Shown here: positions 35,271-43,711 of the stretch, one piece after another
Layout of the letters: every line of letters starts with the position of its first letter
Numbering within the stretch: the first letter of the stretch is position 1
NCBI GenBank assembly: GCA_016218685.1
Contig: JACRDD010000020.1
Coordinates: 124,001-188,000 of the forward strand
Source of the DNA: Desulfobacterales bacterium
Lineage (GTDB): Bacteria > Desulfobacterota > Desulfobacteria > Desulfobacterales > Desulfosarcinaceae
Reading direction: 5' to 3'
DNA: 64,000 bases
Program-made: the position numbers and the translations under genes
Notes under the pieces: model-generated
Told to the model about the DNA's origin: nothing
The model's input: the letters and a program-made list of their open reading frames with translations, nothing else
Database searches by the model: none

Positions 35271-35443
35271 AATGCTTCCAGGAAGAGATCGGCATCTACA
35301 ACCCGCTGTTCGCCGTCAAAAAGCTGATCGTCTGGGGCGTGCGCCTGCTGCTCCGGCTGCTGGTCTACTTCTCCGAAGGCGGCTGGCCGCGCATCATCTC
35401 CCTCAACATTCCCTGCACGGCCCGGAAGAACGACCATGCTTGA
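35267..35443 (+). CDS. 58-residue small protein in the glycan operon
   Basis: The ATG at 35267 overlaps the flippase stop (ATGA), and its stop (TGA 35441-35443) lies 8 bp inside the next gene. The product begins MKCFQEEIGIYNPLFAVKKL, has an amphipathic hydrophobic stretch (IVWGVRLLLRLLVYF) and ends with ISLNIPCTARKNDHA. Overlap on both sides strongly supports translation. No family is recognised. A membrane-associated accessory of the flippase or glycosyltransferase is a reasonable guess. Confidence 0.7.
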   Translation: MKCFQEEIGIYNPLFAVKKLIVWGVRLLLRLLVYFSEGGWPRIISLNIPCTARKNDHA

Positions 35444-36503
35444 CGTTTTGGCCTTGACCTCGGGACGCAACGTCCCTTCATCCCGCTTCCGGGTGCGCCA
35501 ATACATCGCTGAAATGCGCCGCTACGACATTGCCGTGCGAGAAATACTTCCCAAGGTAGACAAATATGCCGACCTGCCCGGCGCGCTAGGCCACGGTCGC
35601 GCCCGCCGCTATCTGCCGCCCCTTTACTGGGCCTGGGCCGCCTACCGCCTGGCCACCCGCTGGCCGGGCGTTGCCCAAAGCCGCGCGGCGCGTCTGGTTT
35701 GGCTGGAAAGAGAACTGCAACCCGGCTTTCCAACCATCGAAGGCCTGCTCGGAAAACCTCTGGTGTTTGACGTGGACGACGCCATCTGGCTCAAAAAGCC
35801 TGCCGGGAATCGACTGGCCAGGTCGATCGCCACGCGCGCGGACACCATCATCGCCGGCAACGCCTACATCGCCGACTGGTTTTCGGCCTGGCATAAGCAT
35901 ATTCACATCATTCCCACGGCCGTGGATCTGCGCCCTTTCGAAGCACCGGCAATGCTTCCGGCGCCAGCGCCACCACCCTTCGTCATCGGCTGGACCGGCA
36001 CCAGCGCCAACTTTCCCTATCTTTACACCATCGAAAACGCCCTTCAGCGCTTTCTGACCCACCATCCAGAGGCCCGGCTGTGCATCATCGCCGACCGGCC
36101 GCCGGCCTTTACCCGCCTTCCGCCCCACCAACTGCGCTTCGTCGCCTGGCGGCCGCAGATCGAAACCGCTGCCCTGCGCTCTTTTTCCGTGGGCATCATG
36201 CCCCTGACCGACGATGCCTGGAGCCGCGGCAAATGCGCCTTCAAAATGCTGCAATACCTGGCCGCCGGCCTGCCGGTCGTCGTCTCGCCCGTGGGCATGA
36301 ACCTGGAAGTCATGGCCCGTCTGGAGGGTTGCGGGCTGCCGGCCAGCAACCACAGCCAGTGGGCCGAGGCCCTGGATTTCATCTACCACCACCAAGAGCT
36401 GGCCCGCACCTGGGGCGCCAAGGGCCGGGAAGTGGTACGGCAGCACTACAGCACGCCGGTCATCGCCGGCAGGTTGGCCGCCGTGTTCTCGCGATTCAGG
36501 TAG
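35436..36503 (+). CDS. GT-B-type glycosyltransferase (GT4-like)
   Basis: A 355-residue protein with a SSRFRVRQYI start and VFDVDDAIW midway, both typical of a bacterial glycosyltransferase subgroup often annotated as group 1. The C-terminal half has IGWTGTSANFPYL and GKCAFKMLQYLAAGLPVVVSPVGMN, matching the nucleotide-sugar-binding region of GT-B enzymes. It is the last gene of the operon starting at 31458. Sugar specificity is unknown. Confidence 0.85.
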   Translation: MLDVLALTSGRNVPSSRFRVRQYIAEMRRYDIAVREILPKVDKYADLPGALGHGRARRYLPPLYWAWAAYRLATRWPGVAQSRAARLVWLERELQPGFPTIEGLLGKPLVFDVDDAIWLKKPAGNRLARSIATRADTIIAGNAYIADWFSAWHKHIHIIPTAVDLRPFEAPAMLPAPAPPPFVIGWTGTSANFPYLYTIENALQRFLTHHPEARLCIIADRPPAFTRLPPHQLRFVAWRPQIETAALRSFSVGIMPLTDDAWSRGKCAFKMLQYLAAGLPVVVSPVGMNLEVMARLEGCGLPASNHSQWAEALDFIYHHQELARTWGAKGREVVRQHYSTPVIAGRLAAVFSRFR

Positions 36504-36547
36504 CGACGACCCAGAATCGCCCTTCTTCATTCAACCGATTGTGTCCC

Positions 36548-36587
36548 AAAAAAAGCGACTCGAGAAGCATTCATCTTCCCGAGTCGC
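36548..36587 (-). terminator. Intrinsic terminator of the Pro/Thr-linker lipoprotein gene
   Basis: On the minus strand GCGACTCG pairs with CGAGTCGC (36580-36587 and 36555-36562), extended by a second short stem, and a run of seven T follows (36554-36548). It lies 34 bp beyond the lipoprotein stop. It also sits downstream of the convergent glycosyltransferase gene. Confidence 0.85.
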
Positions 36588-36621
36588 CGAAGGTCAAGCC
36601 TGACTAGAAGTATTCTTTACG

Positions 36622-37785
36622 CTATTCCGCCTCTCCCGACCAGCCGGCCAAGCGCGCCCAGAGCCACCAGGCGGCGTAGGCCTTTTGATTGGCGTTGAGG
36701 GCCTGGCTGTGGGCTGCTGAGCAAGCATACCATTCCACGTCCTGGGTATGGGCTGCCTGCCACTCCAGGGCCCAGTTGGCGTCGCGGGAGCCGTCGCCGT
36801 CGGAGTCGTAATCGCAGTTGTCGTTGGCATCCAGCAGCATGAAGTTGTCGAGCCGGTCCGGATCGTAACTCTCGATGTCCGCGAAGTCGAAGAGGATCTT
36901 ATTGTTGGCGCGGCAGTAGGCGCGGATCTGGTCGTTGCGGAGGTTGAGGTTGCCATCTTCGCCCGATCCATCGAGGTGGCCGGTCATGTAGACGAAGCGC
37001 ACATTCGGAAACTCCCGCTCCAGCCCGTCCATGAGCGACAAATAGGTGTCGATATTGGCTGCGGTGGCGCCGCTCACCTGCCCACACCAGGACCAGACGA
37101 CCACATTGACAGCGGGGTTGGCGGTCAGATAAGCGCGGGTGGCTGCAGCCCAGGCCGTAATATTAGGATTGCCCAGATCGTAGGCGCCACTGAAGGGGGT
37201 GTCGCGCAGATCCAGAGCCCCGGCGCTGCCGCCGCTGTTATAGGCATAAAAAGAGCCCTTGAAAGAGACCAACCCGGTCATACCGGTGGTCAACTGGCTG
37301 CCATGGGAGGTATGCCCGTAGGCAATGTGCAGCGTGCGTTTGGCCTCTTCGATCCAGCTATCCGGGATCTCGGCCAGCCGCGTGGCGCGATGATCGATGA
37401 TGATCGCGTCCGAGGGTGTGGGCGTCGGTGTGGCTGTCGGTGCCGGCGTGGGGGGCGGCGTGGGCACAGGTGTTGGGGCTGGGGTCGCAGTCGGTGTGGC
37501 TGTTGGGGTAGCCGTGGGCGTTGGCGCAGGAGTTGGCGCTGGTGTCGGCGTTGGCGTCGGAACCGGCGTTGCTGTCGGGGTAGGCGGCGGCGTCGCCGTG
37601 GGGTTCGGGGTGGGGGACGGCGGCGCTGTCGGTGCAGGCGCCGGCGTCGGCGTCGGTTTGGGTTTCGAACCGCCGCATCCCCCCGCTGCGGAACCCCCGT
37701 CGCAGCCGTAGGCGGTCAAGGCCAGCATGGCGATCATCATCAACATCGCCATGACCCGAGCCCATTTCATCTTCTTCCGTTGCAT
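36622..37785 (-). CDS. Lipoprotein with Pro/Thr-repeat linker and a hydrolase-like domain of unknown function
   Basis: 387 residues. The signal sequence ends [10 protein letters not shown], making Cys28 the likely lipidation site. Residues 41-125 are a pure Pro/Thr/Ala linker, presumably an extended surface stalk. The folded part starts [25 protein letters not shown] and contains [21 protein letters not shown] and [12 protein letters not shown]. It resembles uncharacterised SGNH-like or esterase-like secreted domains, but no catalytic set is certain. GGGAGGGG precedes the ATG at 37785. The lipobox context YGCDGGS is nearly the same as in the PET-hydrolase-like lipoprotein at 59437, suggesting a common lineage-specific export leader. 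Confidence 0.75.
   Translation of the reverse strand: MQRKKMKWARVMAMLMMIAMLALTAYGCDGGSAAGGCGGSKPKPTPTPAPAPTAPPSPTPNPTATPPPTPTATPVPTPTPTPAPTPAPTPTATPTATPTATPAPTPVPTPPPTPAPTATPTPTPSDAIIIDHRATRLAEIPDSWIEEAKRTLHIAYGHTSHGSQLTTGMTGLVSFKGSFYAYNSGGSAGALDLRDTPFSGAYDLGNPNITAWAAATRAYLTANPAVNVVVWSWCGQVSGATAANIDTYLSLMDGLEREFPNVRFVYMTGHLDGSGEDGNLNLRNDQIRAYCRANNKILFDFADIESYDPDRLDNFMLLDANDNCDYDSDGDGSRDANWALEWQAAHTQDVEWYACSAAHSQALNANQKAYAAWWLWARLAGWSGEAE
37411..37665 (-). repeat. Coding Pro/Thr microsatellite-like repeat
   Basis: The DNA encoding the Pro/Thr/Ala linker is an array of degenerate GGTGTCGGC-type hexa- to nonamers. It is in frame throughout and can expand or contract without frameshift as long as units of three are gained or lost. 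The length probably varies between strains. Confidence 0.7.
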
Positions 37786-38192
37786 GCATCCCCTCCCTTG
37801 GTTAGAAAAAGTTGATCTCGCCACAGGCGCACAATACGTGACACTCCCGCTGGAACGTCAAAGACGCCCCCAAGCGTAGGCCTGGGCATATGGAAGCCCG
37901 TCACGACATTGGCCCAACAGATCGCCAACCGGGCCAACCCATGGCAGCCAGTGCTTGGTGCCAAAACACCATCAATCTGCGTTCTGAAACGACCTATTCA
38001 TGAGACATCTGGAAGGCTAAAGCATTGCTTCCGCGAATGTCCAACGCCGATGCCCGTCCGGCAAGTTAGGGGGGGTATGAATAAATACGAAGCCCGGATC
38101 GGTATCGGCGCGAAAAAGCACCAGAGAAAAGAGCTCACTTCGCGGCCGAATGTGCCAGCGCCCAATCTATTTGTCAACTGCAAAAACTTTTC
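37786..38192. other. Gap without recognised gene
   Basis: About 400 bp between the lipoprotein start and the end of the DUF4143 ATPase gene. Frames are short or have atypical composition. No terminator, tRNA or repeat was found. It should contain the promoter of the lipoprotein gene, but no clear -35/-10 pair was identified. Confidence 0.4.
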
Positions 38193-39353
38193 TCATCGTC
38201 CTCTGTGCAGGGCCGCCACCGGAATCAAGCGGATATCCTCCACCTCGCCGTACGCTTCTCCAAGATGGAAAAGATAGCGTCGCACCGGCCGATCCATGCC
38301 CGCGCCGAATTGCTTCAGGTTGCGCACCTCCTTGGGGCCGGGGTTGCGCGTGGCTTTGATCTCCACAGCATGCACGGCGCCGTCCAAATCGAAAACCAGA
38401 TCGATTTCGTTGCCGGCCGCGCTTTTGTAGTAGTAAAGTTGCTCCACCGGCAGCAGGTTAAGCTTACGCCGTTTCTCGAACTCGGCGATGACGAAATTTT
38501 CGAGCAGCGGCCCTTCGCCGACGGCGGCGTTGAGGCTGTGCACAATGCCGTTGTCGGCGAAATAGCTTTTGGCCGCCTTGATATAGCGTTTGGCCGGGCC
38601 ATACTGATACCCATACAACTTGAATACCAGTTGGGATTGCTGCAAGGCATTGAGGTATTTCTTGGCGGTGGGGTGACTGATATTGGCCTCACGAGCGAAA
38701 TTGGATACCTCCAGGTGGGAACCGAGTGATCGGGCCAGGTGCTGGAAGACGGTCATCAACCCCTCCAGGTTTTCGATGTTGGCCAATTGCATCAGATCCC
38801 TGGTGAAATAGGTGTTGCGGTAGTTGACCAGTACCCGGTGCTTCTCTTCGTCGGCCGCCTGCACCAGTACTTCCGGAAATTGGCCGTAGGCCATGGCCGC
38901 GGCCAGCGTGCGTTGGGCCTCCCGGATGCGGCGCGGATCGACCCGGTCGGTCAACACCGCATGGGTCGGCTCGCCCTGGTCCTCGCCCCAGCAGGCCGTG
39001 GGCATGGATTGAATCTCGATGCGCCCGGCCAGCGAATCGGCCGCGGCATCGAGCAGCCCCAGGGTGCTCGAACCGGTCATGAAAAATTGGGCACCTTCAT
39101 TGTCCACCGCGTACTTCACCGCCACGGTGAGCAGCGGCAGCCGCTGGATCTCGTCGATGATGGCCCGCCTGCCCAGCCGGGTGACAAAACCCTTCGGGTC
39201 CTTCCTGGCCCAATCCAGATCGTCCAGATCGTCCAGGGTGCGGTATGGCAGGTCCGGATAGCGCTCCTTGAGCAGCGTCGTCTTGCCGCTGCGCCTCGGC
39301 CCGACGATCAGGCAACTCTTTTGGGTCGGTAATTCAATCCATCTTTTAAACAT
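38193..39353 (-). CDS. AAA ATPase with DUF4143 domain
   Basis: A 386-residue protein of the bacterial/archaeal ATPase family that pairs a RecA-like P-loop domain with a C-terminal DUF4143 nuclease-like domain. Walker A is VGPRRSGKTT, Walker B is AIIDEI and sensor-1 is FFMTGSS. The C-terminal part has LLENFVIAEFEKRR and the restriction-like core NEIDLVFDLDGAVHAVEIKA, with the D/E-x-K pattern. These proteins are abundant, often phase-variable or defence-related, and of unknown target. Its promoter overlaps a palindrome right at the start codon. Confidence 0.88.
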   Translation of the reverse strand: MFKRWIELPTQKSCLIVGPRRSGKTTLLKERYPDLPYRTLDDLDDLDWARKDPKGFVTRLGRRAIIDEIQRLPLLTVAVKYAVDNEGAQFFMTGSSTLGLLDAAADSLAGRIEIQSMPTACWGEDQGEPTHAVLTDRVDPRRIREAQRTLAAAMAYGQFPEVLVQAADEEKHRVLVNYRNTYFTRDLMQLANIENLEGLMTVFQHLARSLGSHLEVSNFAREANISHPTAKKYLNALQQSQLVFKLYGYQYGPAKRYIKAAKSYFADNGIVHSLNAAVGEGPLLENFVIAEFEKRRKLNLLPVEQLYYYKSAAGNEIDLVFDLDGAVHAVEIKATRNPGPKEVRNLKQFGAGMDRPVRRYLFHLGEAYGEVEDIRLIPVAALHRGR

Positions 39354-39358
39354 AGTTC

Positions 39359-39387
39359 GAAAATATCATGGATATTTTCAAAGTCAA
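39359..39387 (-). promoter_or_regulatory. Promoter-operator of the ATPase gene, probably leaderless
   Basis: TTGACT (39382-39387) and TATTTT (39360-39365) on the minus strand are 16 bp apart. Positions 39359-39379 form a palindrome with 9-bp arms (GAAAATATC and GATATTTTC around ATG), covering the -10 and spacer. Transcription would begin about 7 nt after the -10, at the A of the start codon (39353). No Shine-Dalgarno site fits in the 5-bp gap. Confidence 0.65.
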
Positions 39388-39566
39388 GTTTCAATACATC
39401 ATCCATAACCCATCGGCTGCCCGTCCCCCTTACCTTGCATCAAGGCTTGCGGCGCGAGCCCCATCCGCTTCCGGACCGACTGCGCACGGCTCTGCATTCG
39501 GCCGTGCCCAGCGTCGCCCTGGCCGTTGCTGGATCGCACGGCAAAGGCGACGCGGAGGGGTACTGG

Positions 39567-41621
39567 TTAGCTGGCGATGCGGATCAGCGGCGTGGCGTCG
39601 GGGGAAGCAGCGGGCAGCGGGGAGGTCAGGGAAGCGTCCGACGTGATGAAGTCGGCCAGCGGTTTGCGCAGGGTGCGGCAGGCCACGGGGCGGCCGTGGC
39701 CGATGCGGAAGAGCATGACGTGGCTCTCGCTGTCGTCGGCGACCTGGAAGAGCTGTTCGTAGCGCGGCCACAGGGTCTGAAGCAGGCGCCGGTGGGTCGG
39801 GCTGAAGGCATGCTTGCCGTCCAGCAGCCAGCGCAGGCGGAAGAGGGTGATGGCGGTCATGGGCTGGAAGTCCAATCCCAGGGCAGCGGCCGTGAGCCAG
39901 ACGCGCTCCAGTGCCTGGCCGCCCTGGATAAAGTCGGATGGCAGGTGGCCTTGAATTTTGAGCAGGCCGATGGCCGAGGCCGAGCACATGCCCTGGTAAG
40001 AGATTTTCGAGATCATTTTGCCCAGGCCCAGGTGGTTAAGGGCGGCCATCACCGGCCAGGGCCGGGTGTGGCGCAACAGCCATTCGCCGGCCGGACCGGC
40101 CTCCAGATTTTTGAGGGGAAAGCCATCCCGCCGGGCCAGGGCTTCCTGGCAAGTAAAACGGATCATACGCATCAGGTGCTCGTGCAATCCCCGATGGCTG
40201 GAGCGGATCGTGTCGGCCGTGGCGACCAACCGGGCCGCCTCGCGGATCTGCTTCCGGTCGGTGATTAGCAGCAGCCGGGCGCCATGCACCGTTGCGGCGG
40301 CTTCGATCTGCTGCCGGGCGCCCGGTTCCAGGGGCCGGCCATCATACAGCGTGCGGTTGGTGTGCCGCTCCCAGACGAAGCGTTGCAGGGGATCTTCGGC
40401 GGCGCCGGTGGGCGTCAGAGTGATATCGAGGCCGGCCCGGGCGGTGCCGCCCATCTTCACCCGCGCCGAAAGGCCATATCGGCCGGCGGCCAGCACCAGG
40501 TTCTCGGCCGCCGCGCCGCAACCGATCCAGGAGGCGAGTTGGGCCACGTTGAAGAAGGAGTCGTCGGCGGCCGGGTCCAGCAGTAAACGCATGGTGTTTC
40601 CCTGGGCCTCGAAGTGCCAGGGCTGGCAGTTGTCGCCGGAGGGGGCGCGCAGGGCGGCTTGCAGGAGATAATCGCGGATTTCGGTGGAGATTTCCCTTCC
40701 CAGGGAATCGCTCGCGGCGGGCGCCGGGGGCTTGGGCTCGCGCAAGTAGTCGGACGAACCGCCTATTTTGGCTTGGATCAGGCGCCGTTTGAGCCGTTGC
40801 AGCGGGCCGCGATTGCCGAACCGGAGCCGGCCCTGGTAGAATTTGCGCGCGAAGGGGTCGTACTGGCAGTAGTAGGGCGCCGGCCGCAGCCCCGGCTTTT
40901 TGAGCAGGATGCGGAGCACTTCGGCGGCGGCGGCGCCGGCGCACATCTGGCAGCCGGCGGCCAGGGACGGCCCGCGGCGGTCGGACATGCTGATACTGCC
41001 CGGCAGGGTGTAGTTTCTCTGGGCCGCCTTGGGCGCCAGACCGACGAAGAAGGCGATCAGTTTTGCTTCCATGGACATGCCGTCGTGGAGATCGAAGTAC
41101 TCATCGAAGGTCATGCCGCGGTCCGGGGCAAAGTACAACAAGGCTGTGCCGAAACCGATGGGGCCGGCGGTGATGGCGGGAATGCCTTTTTCGCGCGCGC
41201 GCCGGAAGAGCAGGCGCCGCAGCTCCAGGCTGAAGAAGTCGATGCTGTCCACGAGCACATCCACATCTTCCAGGAACGCGTCGATGTTCTCCGGGCTGAC
41301 GCCTTCGGGGAAGGATCGAACTTGGGCATAGGGGTTGATGGCGCGCAGCTCCTGGCGCATCACGTCGAGCTTGGGCCGGCCAAAGGTGCTCACCCGCGCG
41401 CCGTGCTGGCGATTGACATTGGCCGCTTCGAAGCGATCGAAATCGGCCAGATGGAAACGGCCGATGCCGGAGCGGGCCAGGGTCACCAAGTGGGCGCCGC
41501 CCACGCCGCCCAGCCCGGGCAGGGCCACGGCCGCGCGGTGCAGCCGCTCCTGTTCGGCCAGGGTCACGAAACCGATATTACGGGCAAAAGCCTCTTCCCA
41601 ATAACGGTAGGGGGAATTCAT
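39567..41621 (-). CDS. ThiF (E1-like adenylyltransferase) - nitroreductase fusion
   Basis: A 684-residue two-domain protein. The N-terminal E1/ThiF domain has the nucleotide loop GLGGVGGAHLVTLARSGIG, the acidic FHLADFDRFEAANVNRQ adenylation strand and a Cys pair in GCQMCAGAAAAE. From about residue 315 a nitroreductase-like flavin domain begins with LQAALRAPSGDNCQPWHF and contains ASWIGCGAAAENLVLAA and ISYQGMCSASAIG. The same order occurs in mycobacterial MoeY (from memory). It could adenylate a carboxylate and oxidise or reduce the product with FMN. It starts 25 bp after the acyltransferase-sensor gene, with AAAGGAG before the ATG. Confidence 0.85.
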   Translation of the reverse strand: MNSPYRYWEEAFARNIGFVTLAEQERLHRAAVALPGLGGVGGAHLVTLARSGIGRFHLADFDRFEAANVNRQHGARVSTFGRPKLDVMRQELRAINPYAQVRSFPEGVSPENIDAFLEDVDVLVDSIDFFSLELRRLLFRRAREKGIPAITAGPIGFGTALLYFAPDRGMTFDEYFDLHDGMSMEAKLIAFFVGLAPKAAQRNYTLPGSISMSDRRGPSLAAGCQMCAGAAAAEVLRILLKKPGLRPAPYYCQYDPFARKFYQGRLRFGNRGPLQRLKRRLIQAKIGGSSDYLREPKPPAPAASDSLGREISTEIRDYLLQAALRAPSGDNCQPWHFEAQGNTMRLLLDPAADDSFFNVAQLASWIGCGAAAENLVLAAGRYGLSARVKMGGTARAGLDITLTPTGAAEDPLQRFVWERHTNRTLYDGRPLEPGARQQIEAAATVHGARLLLITDRKQIREAARLVATADTIRSSHRGLHEHLMRMIRFTCQEALARRDGFPLKNLEAGPAGEWLLRHTRPWPVMAALNHLGLGKMISKISYQGMCSASAIGLLKIQGHLPSDFIQGGQALERVWLTAAALGLDFQPMTAITLFRLRWLLDGKHAFSPTHRRLLQTLWPRYEQLFQVADDSESHVMLFRIGHGRPVACRTLRKPLADFITSDASLTSPLPAASPDATPLIRIAS

Positions 41622-41646
41622 ATGTTGCTCCTTTCTTCTCGTGTAA

Positions 41647-42807
41647 TTAGATCCGGACTTGCTCGGCCAAACGGCCGCGGTCGATGACCCAGATATGGGC
41701 CCGGGTATCGTCGGCGGCGATCATGCGCTCCTGGGCCCAGGGCAGGACCATGGAGCTTAGCGACTGACGGTCAAGACCGCATTGGCCGGCCAGCCAGCGG
41801 GCGTCCACGGGCTGGTTCTCTTTGCCGGCGGCCCCCACCAGCAGCCGCGCGGCCAAAGCCGTGGACGAATCGGCGGCACCTTCCATCACGCCACGCAGCC
41901 GGGCCGCCAGCATACGGCACAGGTGCAAGGCGCATTCGGGAGAGCTCCGCAGTTGATCGAGAATGGCCGCGCGCTGCCAGACCATCAGATCCACATCCTC
42001 GGAGTGGGCCGCCAGCGTGGCACTGCGCGCCCGGCCGTCCAGGGCCGAGAGTTCGCCGAAGAACTGCCCCGGCCCCATGAGCAGACCGGAATGGGTCGCC
42101 CCGACATCGACCGGGTAGCCGTCGGGTTGGATGCGCACCACGCCGCGCAGGATTTGAAATACTTCGCCGCCTGTATCGCCGCGCAGGAAGATGACTTCGT
42201 CCCTGCGGTATAGCCGGCGTTGGCCGGAGTCAGCGAAGAGTCGTTCTTCGGGATCGACAAAGCGCTCCCGACTCCCCGACGGCAGATTTTCAAGATCCAC
42301 ATGCACCGGCACGATGGGCACGCCCAGGGCCTGGTCCTCGAATTGGGGGGCCAGGGGCCGGGCCCCCACCAGGCGACGCATCAACGCCAGGGCCGGCGGA
42401 TGCACCACGGCCAGAACGTGGCGGGCGCCGTGCCTGCGCATCCGGCGGAAACACATCTGGATCAGCGACACCACCAGGCCCGGGTGGCGCCGGTAGGCTT
42501 TACGGATGCAAAACCACCCCACGGTGGCGCATCCGCCGGTCAACGTGCGGCGCAAGGGCTCGAAATCGAAAGCGTGCCCGGCCGGCAATCCGGCCGGACC
42601 GTCCAGGACGAGGCGGATACCGGCCACCGCCTCGCCGCCGTCGAAAGCCAGGAAGTTGCAGGTTTCCGCGAAGCTGTCGAAGCGGTCGAAAATGTGGTCC
42701 ATGGTGAGGTGGAAACGCTGCTCTTCCTCCACGAACACCTTGTACCGCAAGCGGTACACTTCGGCCTTGTCGGCCGTCGTACGAACGGTTCTGAGTTCAA
42801 TCGCCAT
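41647..42807 (-). CDS. FeeM/LuxI-like N-acyltransferase fused to cNMP-binding and Crp-type HTH domains
   Basis: A 386-residue fusion. Residues 1-190 are a GNAT/autoinducer-synthase-type domain opening VYRLRYKVFVEEEQRF, like FeeM N-acyl amino acid synthases and exosortase-associated acyltransferases. Residues about 190-300 are a cyclic-nucleotide-binding domain with the phosphate-binding cassette FFGELSALDGRARSATL, retaining the Glu and Arg-Ser seen in CRP. The C terminus has a Crp-like winged helix (LAGQCGLDRQSLSSMV). It probably makes an N-acyl amino acid under second-messenger control and may regulate DNA itself. AGGAGG precedes the ATG. Confidence 0.82.
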   Translation of the reverse strand: MAIELRTVRTTADKAEVYRLRYKVFVEEEQRFHLTMDHIFDRFDSFAETCNFLAFDGGEAVAGIRLVLDGPAGLPAGHAFDFEPLRRTLTGGCATVGWFCIRKAYRRHPGLVVSLIQMCFRRMRRHGARHVLAVVHPPALALMRRLVGARPLAPQFEDQALGVPIVPVHVDLENLPSGSRERFVDPEERLFADSGQRRLYRRDEVIFLRGDTGGEVFQILRGVVRIQPDGYPVDVGATHSGLLMGPGQFFGELSALDGRARSATLAAHSEDVDLMVWQRAAILDQLRSSPECALHLCRMLAARLRGVMEGAADSSTALAARLLVGAAGKENQPVDARWLAGQCGLDRQSLSSMVLPWAQERMIAADDTRAHIWVIDRGRLAEQVRI

Positions 42808-42911
42808 AAGATTCCTCCTGTTGTTTGGTTTGGTTCCTTAAAGGGGCTCTCTTGCCGAACATGCAAAAGAAACTCCCCCAACGGCGCCCAGCCGGTGCGC
42901 TGCGGATAAGG

Positions 42912-42963
42912 GCCGTGGCCATGCGCTTGCGGCGCAGGAGCCGCCCAATGGGCGTACCACGGC
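42912..42963 (-). other. Candidate structured RNA in the leader of the acyltransferase operon
   Basis: A 7-bp outer stem (GCCGTGG/CCACGGC, 42912-42918 with 42957-42963) encloses two hairpins: GCGC with GCGC (42923-42926, 42932-42935; 5-nt loop) and a 5-bp CGCCC/GGGCG stem (42942-42946, 42950-42954; 3-nt loop). The three-way-junction shape lies 105-156 nt upstream of the acyltransferase start. It matches no riboswitch class I can name, and GC-rich DNA can form such stems by chance. Confidence 0.35.
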
Positions 42964-43228
42964 TATCTTCCCGATTTATTTGCTTTGATGTGGCCGAGCC
43001 CGGACAGGGAGATGTGAGATGGAGGGAATGCGGCAGGCAAACGGCAAGTGTCAGCAGGCTCTTGCGCGCCCGGCAAAAACCGTTTGGAACAGTCGGCGAA
43101 GGCGCGCACGGCCCTTTTTATCATCGGCGAATCGGCCGATGCTGACAACAACAATTCCGGATATCCGCCGTGGGGGGGGTTGGTAAGCGGGCGGCTACAA
43201 GAGTGCCTGCCCGGCGTGTTTAATGCGC

Positions 43229-43257
43229 TTGACACAATTTTCGGCGGCCATTATATA
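43229..43257 (+). promoter_or_regulatory. Consensus sigma70-type promoter of the orphan 107-residue gene
   Basis: TTGACA (43229-43234) and TATATA (43252-43257) are separated by exactly 17 bp. The start codon lies about 100 nt downstream at 43363, so the mRNA has a leader of roughly that size. This is one of the best promoters in the window. Confidence 0.8.
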
Positions 43258-43362
43258 GGCCAACTCAGCCGTTGCGTTCGTAGGCTTACGCACGGCAGCC
43301 CGGCTGGCGGACAGGTCTATCAGGATAATAGGTGACCCATTCATAAAAAGGAGAAATCCATC

Positions 43363-43686
43363 ATGGCGGACTATTTGATCAATGTGTTTTTGGATGACGA
43401 GAAGATGAAGAAGATCGAAGCGGCCGGGCTGGCCGACAAGGTCGTCAATTTGGGCGGCAAAAAGGCCGTTCAGGTGGAAATGAGCGCCAAGGAGCAGAAG
43501 AAGCTGGTCAAGGGTTTCCCGGATCTGGCCTTTGACGCCAGCAATGCCACGGTCCTGCCCGACGAGGCCTCGGCCAAGCTGCTGGGCATCATCGCCGACA
43601 TGAAGACCCTGGACGTGATGAAATTCGCGATCATGAAGCTGTACAATCCCCTGGCCGGCAAGGCCCCGCGCTCGGCCATGCGTTAA
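43363..43686 (+). CDS. Small protein of unknown function (107 aa)
   Basis: A 107-residue soluble protein starting MADYLINVFLDDEKMKKIE, rich in Lys and short hydrophobic strands. It has no signal peptide or membrane segment and I recognise no family. AAAGGAG precedes the ATG, a consensus promoter lies upstream and a strong bidirectional terminator follows. It is therefore a well-isolated and probably highly expressed single gene. Confidence 0.8.
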   Translation: MADYLINVFLDDEKMKKIEAAGLADKVVNLGGKKAVQVEMSAKEQKKLVKGFPDLAFDASNATVLPDEASAKLLGIIADMKTLDVMKFAIMKLYNPLAGKAPRSAMR

Positions 43687-43711
43687 TCTCGGCACCTTAC
43701 GCGATCATTTA

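Larger units (their letters stand above)
42808..43362. other. 555-bp intergenic region with divergent regulatory signals
   Basis: It separates the acyltransferase-sensor gene (minus) from a small orphan gene (plus). No reading frame here has family sequence. It contains a candidate folded leader on the minus strand (42912-42963) and a strong promoter on the plus strand (43229-43257), both listed separately. Confidence 0.6.

Noticed and set aside
37397-37711. Val/Gly-rich frame, or a tandem repeat resembling a CRISPR-like array
   Set aside because: It is the opposite strand of the in-frame Pro/Thr linker of a lipoprotein. The units are degenerate and contiguous with no spacers.
37909-38277. 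122-codon plus-strand frame before and into the ATPase gene end
   Set aside because: No ribosome site, it overlaps the ATPase gene end, and its residue use is not protein-like.
42912-42963. Known riboswitch, for example cyclic-di-GMP or molybdenum cofactor type
   Set aside because: The conserved unpaired nucleotides of those classes are not present. Only the stems are visible, so it is kept as an unnamed candidate.
42825-43335. Several short frames between the acyltransferase and orphan genes
   Set aside because: Atypical composition, no family sequence, and overlap with promoter or RNA-like signals.
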